Shown: one piece after another, positions 64,000 through 64,000 of the stretch
How positions within the stretch are numbered: position 1 is the first letter of the stretch
Layout: each line of letters opens with the position of its first letter
Source: an uncultured Planktomarina sp.
GTDB lineage: Bacteria > Pseudomonadota > Alphaproteobacteria > Rhodobacterales > Rhodobacteraceae
Assembly: GCA_943788425.1 (NCBI GenBank)
Contig: CALSQF010000015.1
Location: 1 to 64,000 of the forward strand
Direction: 5' to 3'
DNA: 64,000 nucleotides
The notes under the pieces: generated by a model
What the model saw: the letters and a program-made list of their open reading frames with translations, nothing else
Told to the model about the DNA's origin: nothing
Databases searched by the model: none
Position numbers and translations under genes: made by a program

Positions 64000-64000
64000 A

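Noticed and set aside
1-64000. tRNA, rRNA, tmRNA, riboswitch or CRISPR array
   Set aside because: No T-loop pattern in a cloverleaf, no repeat-spacer series and no leader resembling a known riboswitch was seen by eye; small RNAs cannot be excluded without covariance-model searches.

Overview
This 64 kb window looks like chromosome of a marine alphaproteobacterium of the Rhodobacteraceae (roseobacter group). The reasons are the gene families seen together: a monomeric isocitrate dehydrogenase, a DmdA-like aminomethyltransferase, an HpsN-like dehydrogenase, several short conserved proteins I know only from this family, and a moderate-GC, densely packed layout with many ATGA or TGATG overlaps. 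A pelagic, partly streamlined lineage such as the RCA/Planktomarina cluster would fit, but that is inference. I found no rRNA, tRNA, CRISPR array, prophage or origin.

Layout. 0-2.8 kb: the 3' part of a 3-hydroxybutyrate dehydrogenase gene, a copper locus (CueR-type promoter, internally deleted copA remnant, cueR) and small conserved genes (TIGR03643/DUF2805, DUF2256). 2.8-10.7 kb: monomeric IDH, an EamA exporter, a diheme cytochrome plus FccB/SoxF sulfide dehydrogenase pair, OsmC, a DmdA-like protein and an Lrp/AsnC regulator. 10.9-24.4 kb: a catabolic island. One 12-gene leftward operon runs from an ABC importer (ATPase, binding protein, two permeases) through an HpsN/HisD-like dehydrogenase, a two-domain SnoaL-like protein, an SDR, its own LacI regulator, a second SnoaL-like protein, a bicupin dioxygenase and an alpha/beta hydrolase to a MetE-like methyltransferase. 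A third SnoaL-like gene is divergent, and two LacI-type operators lie between. 24.5-25.2 kb: an IS3-type scar abutting a truncated lysE gene.

25.3-33 kb: orphan coxG/xdhC-like maturation genes, an MFS transporter, zapE, folC, accD, a CPBP protease and ilvD. 34.1-35.0 kb: a decayed tract of three small genes. 35-46.7 kb: housekeeping genes (OmpA-like, AhpD-like, GNAT, CinA-type, sfsA, map, DEAD helicase, rsmD, ferredoxin-reductase-like, peroxiredoxin, phhB, FemAB-like, GDPD, RidA). 46.8-48.8 kb: a decayed type I secretion pair, with the fusion protein carrying a nonsense codon and a frameshift and the ABC exporter missing its Walker A by internal deletion. 48.9-64 kb: mlaA, mlaC, a class A PBP, an aminotransferase, sseA, smpB, dapA, slt, an EamA exporter, mnmD divergent from an MnmC-oxidase-like gene, a VOC protein, two tandem lin0512-type genes, cobO, a lipoprotein and the 3' part of an oppF-like gene.

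The most interesting object is the 10.9-24.4 kb island: an importer and a coherent set of oxidative and demethylating enzymes under one LacI regulator, for a substrate I cannot name. The second theme is several independent gene remnants (copA, lysE, the 34 kb tract, type I secretion), consistent with ongoing gene loss.
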